This document shows positions 1 through 13,806 of a DNA stretch of 64,000 bases, piece by piece. Origin of the DNA: Unio delphinus (taxonomy: Eukaryota; Mollusca; Bivalvia; Unionida; Unionidae); the NCBI GenBank assembly GCA_029339505.1, contig JAQISU010000094.1, forward strand, positions 2,820,001-2,884,000, written 5' to 3'. A model generated the notes under the pieces. That model worked only from the letters and a program-made list of their open reading frames with translations, was not told where the DNA came from and did no database searches. The position numbers and the translations under genes were made by a program. Each line of letters starts with the position of its first letter. Positions within the stretch are counted from its first letter, which is position 1.

Positions 1-190
1 GCATTATTTAATGGCATGTTTGGATTACGCATTATTTTCAGTAGTAGGTTTGGATTATATATTATTATTGAATAACGTGTTTGACTTATACATTAGTTTT
101 AGTCACATGTTTAAATTATGCAGTATTGTTTAATAGCGCGTTTGCATTGTGCATTAATGTTTAATGGTATGTTTGGATTTTATATTATTT
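1..190. repeat. Degenerate ~40-bp tandem repeat
   Basis: Diverged units of about 37-42 bp recur, each holding a phrase like GCATTA followed by TTTAATGG and TGTTTGGATT. AT-rich, with no coding potential. It is cut by the window edge, so its full length is unknown. Confidence 0.5.
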
Positions 191-499
191 TTATCATACA
201 TCATGAAACCGATGGGCATTACCTATATTGTTTTTTTGCAATTATTGTCATACAGTGTCGTCTTTTTTACTAAAGTTTTATTAAAAATAAATGTATTGGG
301 TAAGGTTTTCTGTCTTTAAACTCGGTATATTCGAGGCGCAAATGTAAATTGCAGAACGTGAATAGAACAAATAGACTTTCCTAAACTCTATAATATCAAA
401 TAATGATGATGAAATTGGAAGTAAATCGTTCTTGCCGTTACATATTCCCAAGTACGTGTTCACGAATGCAAATATTCTTCCAGGTTGTCTTTCTTTCCA

Positions 500-960
500 T
501 TTCAAAATACGCATCTAAATGCTCTCCGAATGTAATAACGCTCATTTAATGATTTCTGTAGTACGCAACCTAATGCTCTCCGCATGATTCCATGTAATAC
601 GCATCTTAATGCTCTCCGAATGCAATAATTCTCCTTTAATGATAAAATGTAATACGCATCTTAATGCTCTCCAAATGTAATAATGCTCATTTAATAATAG
701 AATTAATACGCATCTCAATGCTCTCCGGATGATTCAATGTAATAAGCATCCTAATACTAATTCGAATAATTGAATGTAATACGTACTTTAATGTTTTGTG
801 AATAATTGAATGCAATACATATCCTAATGCGCATAGAATTTGTGAATGCAATGTGCATATTGGTGCTTTCCGAATCTTTGAACGAAATGCACTTTTAAAT
901 GCTACCCGAATGATTGAACACAATAAACATATACATCATATGCGAATGATTGAGTATAAT
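500..960. repeat. Degenerate ~55-bp tandem repeat
   Basis: The phrase AATGCTCTCCGAATG followed by TAATACGCATCTTAATG recurs about eight times with substitutions and small indels. It is an old diverged minisatellite. The small reading frames across it are by-products of the repeat. Confidence 0.6.
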
Positions 961-974
961 GCGTATAGTATTGG

Positions 975-1128
975 TCTCCAAATGAGTGATGGTGGCATAA
1001 GTGGTTAGAATTTCAACCTCGGATACGGGAGGTCGAGTCATGACAAAGACATCACTATTCAGTGACACAATGCACACAGCGTAGTGATATGATTGAAAAC
1101 TTGTTAAAGATACGCTAAAATTCCAACA

Positions 1129-1172
<44 letters not shown>
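975..1172 (+). repeat. Dispersed SINE-like repeat ending in (CA)n
   Basis: A segment with the phrases GTAGTGATATGATTGAAAA and TTGTTAAAG leads into a (CA)n run at 1130-1170. The same phrase order occurs at 3660-3950, 3990-4130 and 5780-5912, so this is a dispersed family. The segment at 990-1040 (GTGGTTAGAATTTCAACC... GGTCGAGTC) resembles a decayed tRNA-type promoter head. Repeats of this style are familiar from mollusc genomes; that point is recollection, not a search. Confidence 0.5.
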
Positions 1173-1177
<5 letters not shown>

Positions 1178-1267
1178 TACGTAACGTATGATTCTAATAA
1201 TGTTATAGTAATGTGATTATGTAGCAACATGTGCCAGTGGTTACTGTCCTAGGTGATACTTACCAAA

Positions 1268-1410
1268 GACTTCCGAGTCAACGTTCACTCCAGCGTATAG
1301 ATTGTTCAACGTGTATGCCAGGTTATCGTTTGTCGCATTGACTCGCCGTGGTCTATTCATCTCTCCACGAAACAAGGGCAGAAACGCAAGAAGGAAAAAG
1401 ACTAAAATAG
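1268..1410 (-). CDS. Putative host exon, small secreted protein (downstream exon)
   Basis: On the minus strand an open frame encodes MNRPRRVNATNDNLAYTLNN and continues to VDSEVFG, then meets a strong splice donor (G|GTAAGTAT) at about 1262-1270. Upstream is a pyrimidine-rich stretch ending in AG just before the ATG, so an acceptor is plausible. The first codon of the longer open frame is TTG, so a signal peptide here is unlikely; the signal is better placed in the exon at 1765-1887. The exon-like ends are phase compatible with that upstream exon. No family recognised. Host gene assignment is an inference from splice sites only. Confidence 0.35.
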
Positions 1411-1624
1411 AAATATAAACATTTTTCAACTAGATACAAAATTCATTTCGGAGAATATAACAGTATAGTTAGGCATATATTTCGATTACACAAAAGCGAA
1501 ATATACCCATCAATATAATTTCAATTTCTTATTTAATGCAGTATGTCCTATATGACGCCAATTACTGCCTAACAAAATTATTTGTATTAAAGAGGAAAAT
1601 GGAAACAAAAAAAGTTTTTATTAT

Positions 1625-1633
1625 TATTATTAT

Positions 1634-1665
<32 letters not shown>

Positions 1666-1669
1666 TCAC

Positions 1670-1738
<69 letters not shown>
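1625..1738. repeat. Microsatellites (ATT/AGT)n and (GA)n
   Basis: A trinucleotide run at about 1621-1662 is followed by a (GA)n run at 1675-1738. They lie in the inferred intron between the two putative secreted-protein exons. Confidence 0.9.
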
Positions 1739-1741
<3 letters not shown>

Positions 1742-1764
1742 TGGATATGAGCATACATACGGGG

Positions 1765-1887
1765 TATGGCTGCGGTTAGTCCTAATCCACTGTCCGTATC
1801 GCGCACAATGATTGGTGGTTTCAGAAAGGCCGACTGCCCAGATACTGAGAGCATCAACAGAGCAGCCAAAGCTGTCACAGTCTTCAT
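1765..1887 (-). CDS. Putative host exon with signal peptide
   Basis: The minus strand opens with ATG and a typical signal peptide (MKTVTALAALLMLSVSGQSA, likely cleaved after A20), then a short polar stretch (FLKPPIIVRDTDSGLGLTAA). A possible donor (CCC|GTATGT) falls at about 1765. The ATG is directly preceded by CTCTCAATTCAG|G, which looks like a splice acceptor. Beyond the donor the frame runs into the (GA)n microsatellite and becomes a serine-leucine repeat, so translation is not expected to continue there. It may be the first coding exon of a small secreted protein or peptide precursor whose next exon is at 1268-1410. Confidence 0.35.
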
Positions 1888-1889
1888 CC

Positions 1890-3380
1890 TGAATTGAGAG
1901 ATGTATAGCTGTTAAGCTAAGCATACAAAACAATACGCTCTCCTAATAATAGTCAGATACGGAAAGCAGGGAAAATTAATATCAGAGATAAGCAGCGAGT
2001 TGTGAATAGAATATTACAGACACAGATTTATAAAAAAATTAGTATCAGAGAAAATAGACCTGCTATATTGAGCGCCACAGAGGTATTTGCAAGTGCGTAT
2101 CATTGACAGAGATAGTAAATTGTCGACAGAAACTGTATATCAAACTGAATATGAAAGAAATACATTTAAAAACGTCAGTTGAGTTGTGATGTTGATAAGC
2201 AGAAGAAGTCTGTCATAGAGCAACTCCCAATTAAAATATCCAACAGAAACGAAGCAACGCGTATAAACCGGAATCAACAGGATATAGTTCAGACCTGAAT
2301 AGTGAGAGATAAGAACGGTAACTGTTATGGAATTTTTCTGACAATGGCATGCATTACGTTGACGACTACGTGCATGCCATCTAGATTTGACACCAGTTGC
2401 TTAGAGACTACCTGGATCGCTGCTATGCGAGCTTGCTTTGATATGGTCTGAATGGATTGACAACAATGATGGTACAAGTTATTTTGCAGGTGGTGAAAGG
2501 GAAAAAAACAAAGCAACAAAAACCAGAATAAGCAACGCATATATCATATCTTATTCGAGAAAAATAAGAAAGGTGACCGACGTGAAATAAATACAAATTA
2601 TTTACATGTCACTGCTATGCTGAAGTTTCTTATAAAAAGAAACTATAACCTCTCGCGCAATTGCAGAGCAATGCATTCCGCTTTCCGCTTCCGTGGGTTT
2701 TAAACATCTTCACTGGTGGAGCTTTGCATGGAGTAACATATATTATTAACATGAAGGATGGAGTAAAATATATAGAATGCGTCTAAACCACAGTAAATAG
2801 TTTGAAAATAGTCTATTAAATAGTCTAAAAATTCAAAAAGAAATATGTTTTTTTTAAAAACAATTAACCGACAAACATTTAAAACAGTCACGTCATTCTT
2901 AGATATAAAAAAAATGTTGATAAATACACAATATAATAATCTTAAACCTTTATGATAACGGCTGATTTAAGAAAAGTGAAAAAGAAAAAGTCACATGAAG
3001 CTAAAGCAAACCAAACGCCAAACGAAAGAGAAAAGATGAAGTCGAAGCTACTTTACCCCATGTGCGATAAACAAGTGTAAAATACCTTAAAAATAAAAGG
3101 CGCTTTCGCTCTGTAAATTTCCGTCCAAACTGCAAGTAAATGAGTTTGGCCAATCTCAACGCCTCTTGACAAAACTTTTCTTTACTTTAATTTAATCGAT
3201 GGAACATGGTTTGCCCAATCATGCGCTAGTTACCCTCCAGCCGTTTAAATAAAAAAAAAAAAACGTTTCCTGATGTTAAAGTTTCATCCAATAGTGATAT
3301 TAAAATGTGTAATTTCCTTCTTTCTCAACTGCTATAATAGTGTTCTATCCCGTTTTAGTCCCTGGGCAATTGCTTTAAGC
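1890..3380. other. Non-coding host sequence
   Basis: AT-rich sequence with short, compositionally biased frames only. A minus-strand frame at 2325-2540 begins with a hydrophobic stretch, but no supporting splice site or family was recognised. Confidence 0.5.
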
Positions 3381-3388
3381 CGCATGTA

Positions 3389-3480
3389 ACATACATACAT
3401 ACATACATACATACATACATACATACATACATACATACATACATACGCACGCACGCACATACATACATGCATGCATATAT
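3389..3480. repeat. (CATA)n microsatellite
   Basis: About 18 ACAT/CATA units with a short GCAC interruption near the end. Confidence 0.95.
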
Positions 3481-3659
3481 ACATTTAAGCTTTGCTGCAT
3501 GTTCGAAGTACTAATGCCGGTATAAATTTGTACTTTTTAATCGTATATGCCATATTTTAATACATGTATGTAGAGTACGAATTTGTTTTATTAACAGTTT
3601 TGTATTGTTAGTTAAGCCACACACAAAAAACTAGCATGAAACACAAAATACGATTTATG

Positions 3660-4130
3660 GAATGTGGCTTTTCTGGTCTCTAGTATCTGATTATAGTGCT
3701 ATCCCGCTACGCTTGGCTCTCAGCATTTAGACGTTAGTGTTAGGACTGGTCGACCTGGTGTCAGGTTTATATGACTGAGTGGGACATTACACTACATCTC
3801 TGCGGCATGATGCTCCAGTTCTAGGCGTCACTATAAACGGTCACACTGCTGATATCGTAGCGATATGATTGAAATATTGTTAAAGCTATGTTAAAAGTCT
3901 AAACCACACACACACACACACACACCACACACACGCACACACACACACTGTACATTTCATAATGAGATATTAAACTATATCAGAGCGAGAAAATGAAATC
4001 GCCACAGTCAGAATAATGTGACTGAGGCCCGGATGTTTGGTAGCATGATGAGCTAGCGCTAGATATTGTACCGATATGACAAAAATAGTTAAAGCTGCGT
4101 TAACAATGTAAATCACAGAAGCTGTTACTA
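3660..4130 (+). repeat. Two copies of the (CA)n-tailed dispersed repeat
   Basis: Copy one (about 3690-3950) holds GACTGAGTGGGACATTACAC, CGGCATGATGCTCCAGT and GATATGATTGAAATATTGTT, ending in (CA)n. Copy two (about 3990-4130) holds GTGACTGAGGCC, GGTAGCATGATGAGC and CGATATGACAAAAATAGTT. The shared phrase order shows one family. Confidence 0.6.
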
Positions 4131-4479
4131 TAAACCATTGAACCATTAGCGAAACTACAATTGCTATTGATTAGAATGGGGATGCTGACATATAACTCAA
4201 AAACAAAGGGTTAATACTACCACATTTTCCAAATATACTGCATACCATCCACAATACGAAATTATGTTGCTGCAACTGACTTGAAATCTTTCAAGTTAAA
4301 AAACGGAGATTATAAATGATGTAGCCGTGACTTTAATACGCATGTGACAAGACAAGTGTTTCAAGTGAGACAACTTGTACTGTGTTGGTTATTACCGATT
4401 AGTATTATCGACTCTTGAATTCGGTACGCATTGCATTTAACACGATGACATCTATGTAGTTCATCAGCAGAGAATGTAC

Positions 4480-4790
4480 TGGGAATCTGAGTGGCCGGGT
4501 GTTAAAGGCCATCGCATTTATAGACTGTTGGTATCTTGTCCGCGTGGGTTCGATTCTCTGGTTCGGTCCATGTAGGAAAAACATTGCCATTAGTTTACGA
4601 TCAGTTGGTTGTTCTTTCTCGGGTTTTCACGGTTCTTCCTCCACCAATTATACTGGCGCCATGTATAGCCTGTCATGTGCTAAAAAAATGCGTTAAACCC
4701 ATAACAATAGCCAATAATGTGCTGAAAAGGGAGTTAAACCCATAGCAATAGCGTATCACGTGCTGTAAAAGGCGTTAAGCCCATAACAAC
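4480..4790 (+). repeat. tRNA-derived SINE, copy 1
   Basis: A tRNA-like head (GAGTGGCCGGGTGTTAAAGG as A-box region, GGTTCGATTCTC as B box) is followed by a conserved middle (TTCACGGTTCTTCCTCCACC, GCCATGTATAGCC) and a tail with repeated GCGTTAAACCCATAACAA. Related copies lie at about 31190-31420 (minus) and 62870-63030 (plus). The head, middle and tail organisation is that of a Pol III SINE with a conserved central domain. Confidence 0.75.
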
Positions 4791-4870
4791 AACATACATA
4801 ACCTACTATATATCACCATTATTTACACCGTTAGCATTATCCTTAGCATATGTTTGTTACAAATCGTGGA

Positions 4871-4974
<104 letters not shown>

Positions 4975-4979
4975 CAGAG

Positions 4980-5876
4980 AGCTGATGTGTTGGAAAATCT
5001 AGGGATCCGAATCGAAAGGGGTTATTAGGAGAGGACTAATCTACATTAATCTCGTTGCCCCAGTAATAAATAGTGTTGAGAGTTCGGGTTTAGCTGTCAT
5101 ACACTAACGACACTAGTGACTGTAAAGTCCTTATACTGGAGAACTAAACAAATAGATGAGATTACATGTGTACTTTCGGAACTACGGGTGAAGTAAAATA
5201 ATTAGCCTAGCGAGGAACATAGTCAATAGGCTTTGAGTTTCTCTAAAATGCACCAGAAAATTAATATATAAGTTTAAGACATAATTGTGTTACAAATACA
5301 CATGCAAAATGTAGAAGATACATTGAAATTCTATCATGCTACATGTCAGCGACAAGATACTCCAGTCCTATACATCACTATAAGGTATCACGTTACCAAT
5401 TGTTTTTTCAAAGACCGCAATGCTAATGTTTTGTGAAATAAATATACTTTTCATCCTACTTCAGGAAGCATGTCATACACTGTCATAGAGAACAAGATCA
5501 GACTGACAAGGACAAAACCAGGTACGCTATTGCATTAAAGAGAGATAACTCTGCTGGAACAAGGCAGGAGTAAGAGTTATCTAGTTACAACAGACATACT
5601 TTCACTTATGTGTGCAACATTTTAAATTAAAAAAATAAAAATTAATCTAGATATGAATTAACATAATCTCACATGTTGCCAAGAGGCTTAACGTTTTTTA
5701 AAGCCTAACAGAAAGCTCAAATCTTACATAATTTTACATAATCTTACATAATCCACCAATCACAGCTAGTGTTGTTGTTTATTTCTGATCTAATGTACCA
5801 TAAACTGCCACAATGCAGACATCGTAGCGATATGACTGAAAAATTGTTAAAGCTAATTTAAAATCCGAAGCGCGCG

Positions 5877-5912
<36 letters not shown>

Positions 5913-6660
5913 TCTTGGTATAAAAGTGGTAACTTCTTTTAATATTGCATCAAGACTGACACCAATTGTAAAGAACAAACATACACAGGAATAAAGACTG
6001 AAAGAGTTACAGCAGCATCTTCAGAAGTAAAAATAACTAGTGGAAATTATCAATCAAGGAATACTCAAAGAGAAAAAAAAAGGGGGGAGACGGGAGGACC
6101 GTTCAAAGGGAAATAACTGTGAAAACATAAAACATAGTTCGATTATTAAATGGAATCCTGTTAATTACAATTTATAATCCATTGAATACAAATATAATAC
6201 TGATGCTACGAACATGTGAATAATTACTCAAACGTAGTGAAAAAATGAAAAATATATTGGAATAAAAGAGAAAATAATAATAGTAAGAGAGATGCAAAAC
6301 GTTTTCAAATATGACTCAATAGAATTAAAATAATGGTAAGCTTTTTATTGTAAAACATAACATGAAATGCAATTTAATACATGTGATTGATGCATTAATA
6401 TGTGTGAAGTATCAAGTCCTTTGCAGAAGACAAATGAACTAAGGAAGAGAATGACAGTGCATAGACAGCAAACAAAAACAGAAGAACTCAGGTTAATAAA
6501 ATTCACTAAATATATACAACATTGTTCAGTAGGATACTTCAAAGATTTCCCTTTATATAATTTATTAGCTAATAACGAATCTGTAATTGAAGTAAAGGAA
6601 ATCTATTTCTATTTCATATGTACGCAACACAGAGACCTTAATAGCTCAAGCTAATTCTTT
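4980..6660. other. Non-coding host sequence with one dispersed repeat
   Basis: No supported gene. Another copy of the dispersed repeat (phrase ATCGTAGCGATATGACTGAA) ends in (GC)n(AC)n at about 5780-5912. Confidence 0.5.
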
Positions 6661-6663
6661 ATT

Positions 6664-9600
6664 AATCTTAAAACATGATTATTTGTACATTGTATCAATA
6701 CACTGATTCATTTTCATATCATAATGACTTGATAACTTTACAATAATTTTAATTTGTATCAATCAAATTTACACTGTACATTGTATCAAAACACACACAA
6801 AAAATTCATATCAAAATGACTTAATAACTTTACAATTATTTTAATTTGTATGAATCAAATTTTCATTGTACATTGTATCAATACAGTGATACATTTTTGT
6901 ATCATAATGACTTAATAACTTTCAATGATTTTAATTAGTAGGAATCAAATTTTCATTGTACATTGTATAGATACACTGATACATTTTCCTATCATAATGA
7001 CTTAATAAATATCAATGATTTTAATTTGTATCAATCAAATTTACACTGTACATTGTATCAATACACTAATACATTTTCCTATCATAATGACTTAATAACT
7101 TTCAATGATTTAAATTTCTATCAATCAAATTTACACTGTACATTGTTTCAATACACTGATACATTTTCCTTTTATAATGACTTAAAAACTTTACAATGAT
7201 TTTAATTTGTATCAATCAAAATTACACTGTACATTGTATCAATACACTAATACATCATAATGATTTAATAACTTTACAATTATTTTAATTTATAGGAATC
7301 AAATTTTCATTGTACATTGTATAGATACACTGATACATTTTCCTATCGTAATGACTTAAAAACCTTCAATGATTTTAATTTGTATGAATCAAATTTTATA
7401 TTGTACATTGTATCAATACACTAATACATTTTCCTATCATGATGACTTGATAACTGTCAATGGATTTAATTTGTATGAATCAAATTTTCATTGTACATTG
7501 CATCAATCCACTGATACATTTTAGTATCATAATGAATTAATAACTTTACAATGATTTTAATTTGCATGAATTAAATTTACAAAATTGCATCAATACACTA
7601 ATACATTTTCCTATCGTATGACTTTATAACTTTACAATGATTTTAATTTGTATGAATCAAATTTACATTGTACATTCTATCAATGCACTGATACATTTTC
7701 CTATCATAATGACTTAATAACTTTCAATGGTTTTAATTTGTAGGAATCAAATTTTCATTGTACATTGTATCAATACACTAATACATTTTCCTATCATAAT
7801 GACTTAATAACTTTACAATAATTTGAATTTGTATCAATCAAATTTACACTGTACATTGTTTCAATACACTGATACATTTTCCTTTTATAATGACTTGATA
7901 ACTTTACAATGATTTTAATTTATATCAATCAAATTTACACTGTACATTGTATCAATACACTAATACATTTCCTATCATAATGATTTAATAACTTTACAAT
8001 TATTTTAATTTGTATGAATCAAATCTTCATTGTACATTGTATCAATACACTGACACATTTTTGTATCAAACTGACTTAATACCTTTCAATGATGCTAATT
8101 TGTAGGAATCAAATTTTCATTGTACATTGTAAAGATACACTGATACATTTTCCTATCATAATGACTTAATAACTTTTAATGATTTTAATTTGTATCAATC
8201 AAATTTACACTGTACATTGTATCAATACACTGATACAATTTCCTTTTATAATGACTTGATTACTTTACAATTATTTTAATTTGCATGAATCAAATGTTCA
8301 TTGTACATTGTATAGATACACTGATACATTTTTGTATCATAATGAGTTAATAACTTCAATGGGTTTAATTTGTATGAATCAAATTTTATATTGTACATTG
8401 TATCAATACACTAATACATTTTCCTATCATGATGACTTGATAACTGTCAATGGATTTGGTTTGTATGAATCAAATTGTCATTGTACATTGCATCAATCCA
8501 CTGATACATTTTAGTATCATAATGAATTAATAACTTTACAATGATTTTAATTTTTATGAATTAAATTTACAACATTGTATCAATACACTAATACATTTTC
8601 CTATCGTATGACTTAATAACTTTCAATAATTTTAATTTGTATGAATGAATCTTTCATTGTACATTGGATCAGTACACTGATACATTTTCCTATCATAATG
8701 ACTGAATAACTTTTAATGGTTTTAATTTGTATGAATCAAATTTTCAATGTACATTGTATAGACACACTAATACATTTTCCTGTCATAATTACTTAATAAC
8801 TTTACACTGAATTTAATTTATATGAATCAAATTTTCGTTGTGCATTGCATCAATTCACTGATACATTTTAGTATCATAATGAATTATTAACTTTACAACG
8901 ATTTCAATTTGTATGAATTAAATTTACAACATAGTACCAATTCACTAATACATTTTCCTATCATTATGACTTCATAACTTTACAATGATTTTAATTTGTA
9001 TGAATCAAATTTACATTGTACAATCTATCAATGCACTGATACATTTTCCTATCATAATGACTTAATAACTTTCAATGGTTTTAATTTGTAGGAATCAAAT
9101 TTTCATTGTACATTGTATCAATACACTAATACATTTTCCTATCATAATGACTTAATAACTTTACAATAATTTGAATTTGTATCAATCAAATTTACACTGT
9201 ACATTGTTTCAATACACTGATACATTTTCCTTTTATAATGACTTGATAACTTTACAATGATTTTAATTTATATCAATCAAATTTACACTGTACATTGTAT
9301 CAATACACTAATACATTTCCTATCATAATGATTTAATAACTTTACAATTATTTTAATTTGTATGAATCAAATCTTCATTGTACATTGTATCAATACACTG
9401 ACACATTTTCGTATCAAACTGACTTAATACCTTTCAATGATGCTAATTTGTAGGAATCAAATTTTCATTGTACATTGTAAAGATACACTGATACATTTTC
9501 CTATCATAATGACTTAATAACTTTTAATGATTTTAATTTGTATCAATCAAATTTACACTGTACATTGTATCAATACACTGATACAATTTCCTTTTATAAT

Positions 9601-12590
9601 GACTTGATTACTTTACAATTATTTTAATTTGCATGAATCAAATGTTCATTGTACATTGTATAGATACACTGATACATTTTTGTATCATAATGAGTTAATA
9701 ACTTCAATGGGTTTAATTTGTATGAATCAAATTTTATATTGTACATTGTATCAATACACTAATACATTTTCCTATCATGATGACTTGATAACTGTCAATG
9801 GATTTGGTTTGTATGAATCAAATTGTCATTGTACATTGCATCAATCCACTGATACATTTTAGTATCATAATGAATTAATAACTTTACAATGATTTTAATT
9901 TTTATGAATTAAATTTACAACATTGTATCAATACACTAATACATTTTCCTATCGTATGACTTAATAACTTTCAATAATTTTAATTTGTATGAATGAATCT
10001 TTCATTGTACATTGGATCAGTACACTGATACATTTTCCTATCATAATGACTGAATAACTTTTAATGGTTTTAATTTGTATGAATCAAATTTTCAATGTAC
10101 ATTGTATAGACACACTAATACATTTTCCTGTCATAATTACTTAATAACTTTACACTGAATTTAATTTATATGAATCAAATTTTCGTTGTGCATTGCATCA
10201 ATTCACTGATACATTTTAGTATCATAATGAATTATTAACTTTACAACGATTTCAATTTGTATGAATTAAATTTACAACATAGTACCAATTCACTAATACA
10301 TTTTCCTATCATTATGACTTCATAACTTTACAATGATTTTAATTTGTATGAATCAAATTTACATTGTACAATCTATCAATGCACTGATACATTTTCCTAT
10401 CATAATGACTTAATAACTTTCAATGGTTTTAATTTGTAGGAATCAAATTTTCATTGTACATTGTATCAATACACTAATACATTTTCCTATCATAATGACT
10501 TAATAACTTTACAATAATTTGAATTTGTATCAATCAAATTTACACTGTACATTGTTTCAATACACTGATACATTTTCCTTTTATAATGACTTGATAACTT
10601 TACAATGATTTTAATTTATATCAATCAAATTTACACTGTACATTGTATCAATACACTAATACATTTCCTATCATAATGATTTAATAACTTTACAATTATT
10701 TTAATTTGTATGAATCAAATCTTCATTGTACATTGTATCAATACACTGACACATTTTTGTATCAAACTGACTTAATACCTTTCAATGATGCTAATTTGTA
10801 GGAATCAAATTTTCATTGTACATTGTAAAGATACACTGATACATTTTCCTATCATAATGACTTAATAACTTTTAATGATTTTAATTTGTATCAATCAAAT
10901 TTACACTGTACATTGTATCAATACACTGATACAATTTCCTTTTATAATGACTTGATTACTTTACAATTATTTTAATTTGCATGAATCAAATGTTCATTGT
11001 ACATTGTATAGATACACTGATACATTTTTGTATCATAATGAGTTAATAACTTCAATGGGTTTAATTTGTATGAATCAAATTTTATATTGTACATTGTATC
11101 AATACACTAATACATTTTCCTATCATGATGACTTGATAACTGTCAATGGATTTGGTTTGTATGAATCAAATTGTCATTGTACATTGCATCAATCCACTGA
11201 TACATTTTAGTATCATAATGAATTAATAACTTTACAATGATTTTAATTTTTATGAATTAAATTTACAACATTGTATCAATACACTAATACATTTTCCTAT
11301 CGTATGACTTAATAACTTTCAATAATTTTAATTTGTATGAATGAATCTTTCATTGTACATTGGATCAGTACACTGATACATTTTCCTATCATAATGACTG
11401 AATAACTTTTAATGGTTTTAATTTGTATGAATCAAATTTTCAATGTACATTGTATAGACACACTAATACATTTTCCTGTCATAATTACTTAATAACTTTA
11501 CACTGAATTTAATTTATATGAATCAAATTTTCGTTGTGCATTGCATCAATTCACTGATACATTTTAGTATCATAATGAATTATTAACTTTACAACGATTT
11601 CAATTTGTATGAATTAAATTTACAACATAGTACCAATTCACTAATACATTTTCCTATCATTATTACTTCATAACTTTACAATGATTTTAATTTGTATGAA
11701 TCAAATTTACATTGTACATTCTATCAATGCACTGATACATTTTCCTATCATAATGACTTAATAACTTTCAATGGTTTTAATTTGTAGGAATCAAATTTTC
11801 ATTGTACATTCTATCAATACACTAATACATTTTCCTATCATAATGACTTAATAACTTTCAATGGTTTTAATTTGTAGGAATCAAATTTTCATTGTACATT
11901 CTATCAATGCACTGATACATTTTCCTATCATAATGACTTAATAACTTTCAATTGTTTTAATTTGTAGGAATCAAATTTTCATTGTACATTCTATCAATGC
12001 ACTGATACATTTTCCTATCATAATGACTTAATAACTTTCAATGGTTTTAATTTGTAGGAATCAAATTTTCATTGTACATTCTATCAATGCACTGATACAT
12101 TTTCCTATCATAATGACTTAATAACTTTCAATTGTTTTAATTTGTAGGAATCAAATTTACATTGTACATTCTATCAATGCACTGATACATTTTCCTATCA
12201 TAATGACTTAATAACTTTCAATGGTTTTAATTTGTAGGAATCAAATTTTCATTGTAGATTCTATCAATGCACTGATACATTTTCCTATCATAATGACTTA
12301 ATAACTTTCAATTGTTTTAATTTGTAGGAATCAAATTTTCATTGTACATTGTATCAGTACACTGATACATTTTCCTATCATAATGACTTAATAACTTTAC
12401 AATAATTTTAATTTGTATAACAGATATTTCAATGTACATTGCATCCATACACTGATACATTTTCCTATCATAATGACTTAATAACTTTACAATAATTTTA
12501 ATTTGTATAACAGATATTTCAATGTACATTGCATCCATACACTTATACATTTTCCTATCAAAATGACTTAATAACTTTACAATGTGTAAA
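6664..12590. repeat. AT-rich satellite array, ~90-bp monomer with 1348-bp higher-order repeat
   Basis: Monomers of about 90 bp carry the phrases CACTGATACATTTTCCTATC, ATAATGACTTAATAACTTT and AATCAAATTTTCATTGTAC. The landmark ATTTACATTGTACA recurs at 7661, 9009, 10357 and 11705, exactly 1348 bp apart, so three nearly identical higher-order repeats of about 15 monomers lie in a row. From about 11706 to 12335 there are seven units at exactly 90-bp spacing. The three identical 77-aa frames at 8281, 9629 and 10977 are by-products. The same satellite resumes at 29697. Confidence 0.95.
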
Positions 12591-13806
12591 GTGCCAAATT
12601 TTCGGTCAAATCCATTAAATAACACCTAGTTCTAGCCAGCAGCCGTGTGACATTCTGCACGGAGAGATATTTTTCTTATCGGTTCACCCAGTTAACTGTG
12701 TTTGCTTAAATTCATACTGACCGAAAGCGACCTCCTGTAAGGATCATTCGCTCACAAATCAAGTCAGAATTGATGTGAAACCGACAGCGTGCATCTTGAC
12801 ACGCTGACGAAAACTTTCAAGGGAAAACGCGGGAAATTATATTGATTCTAATTGGTCGATGTGGAATAAGGGGTGTATCTATACAAGGAAATCTTAGAAA
12901 TATATATCTTCGAGTTAAAAGGTTGCCTTAGTCTTGGAAGTCTTCTGAAAGAGAGGGCAAGGTTGAAAAAAACCAGTGTTGAACAAAGACTCCGGAGGTT
13001 GTTTTTTTTACAGTAGTGCCTTCCAAACAATAGGCTCGGAAAGTCCGCCGAATCCAACGGTGAGAAAACGCACCAAAAGCACGAGGTATTTGTTTCAAAT
13101 CCACACTCATCATGATGTAATTGATATAATGTTTCTTTGTTACAGATCTGCATGATTTGTTGATACGTTTGTATGAATAGTTTCATGTGTTACATTAATT
13201 TAGTTATGTGCTTTTTAATTATGAATTAGAAGTCGTACCTTAAGTCATGGTGAGAATGATGTAGTGTTAATTGATGTTGTAAAACCATTACGTAGAGTTA
13301 GGATTGGAAAGTGTTATGTTCATTCGTGAGTTTATCATATTGTTTGAATATTTATTGTGTTCTAAAATGTAATGTCTTACTTTAAGTAATGAATTACGGG
13401 AATACATGTGAATTCCCCAAATTTTGATATCGTAGATAATTTAGCGACAGTGTATAAGGCATTAGGTAAAAGCAAACCGAATTAACAGGTGGTTTAGCTG
13501 TATTGATCTGAAGACATGTGTAGTTGCTTACTAGCGTAAAATTATTATCACTGATAGTAAAATCTGATTGTTCGAACCAGCAAAAAAGGACAGTCTCAGC
13601 TATTAAAGTGTAACAAGAGACTTAGTGCGTTCTACTTTTTCTTTTGAAAGGAAAATAGTTTTATTTGGAGTGAGCAGTGTGAAGATAGATGACAGTACAA
13701 GACGGAAAAAGATATTGTGCAGTAAGAGTTGCAAGGAGCAGACATTATTAACACTGAGAAAAAATCATAGTTCGGGGAGTGGGCAGAGAAACAGTTCGAC
13801 GAAACA
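12591..13806. other. Non-satellite host spacer left of Element 1
   Basis: About 1.2 kb without a gene I can support. Short frames at 12848-13186 and 13625-13894 lack any recognisable domain; the second runs into the Element 1 repeat. Confidence 0.5.

Noticed and set aside
1562..1933. Serine-leucine repeat ORF
   Set aside because: Produced by translating a (GA)n microsatellite; only the first ~40 codons of the overlapping frame look like a real exon.
4499..4745. Two overlapping plus-strand ORFs
   Set aside because: They lie wholly inside a SINE copy.
8281..11210. Three identical 77-aa ORFs at 8281, 9629 and 10977
   Set aside because: They are the same position in three copies of a 1348-bp satellite higher-order repeat; composition and context are non-coding.
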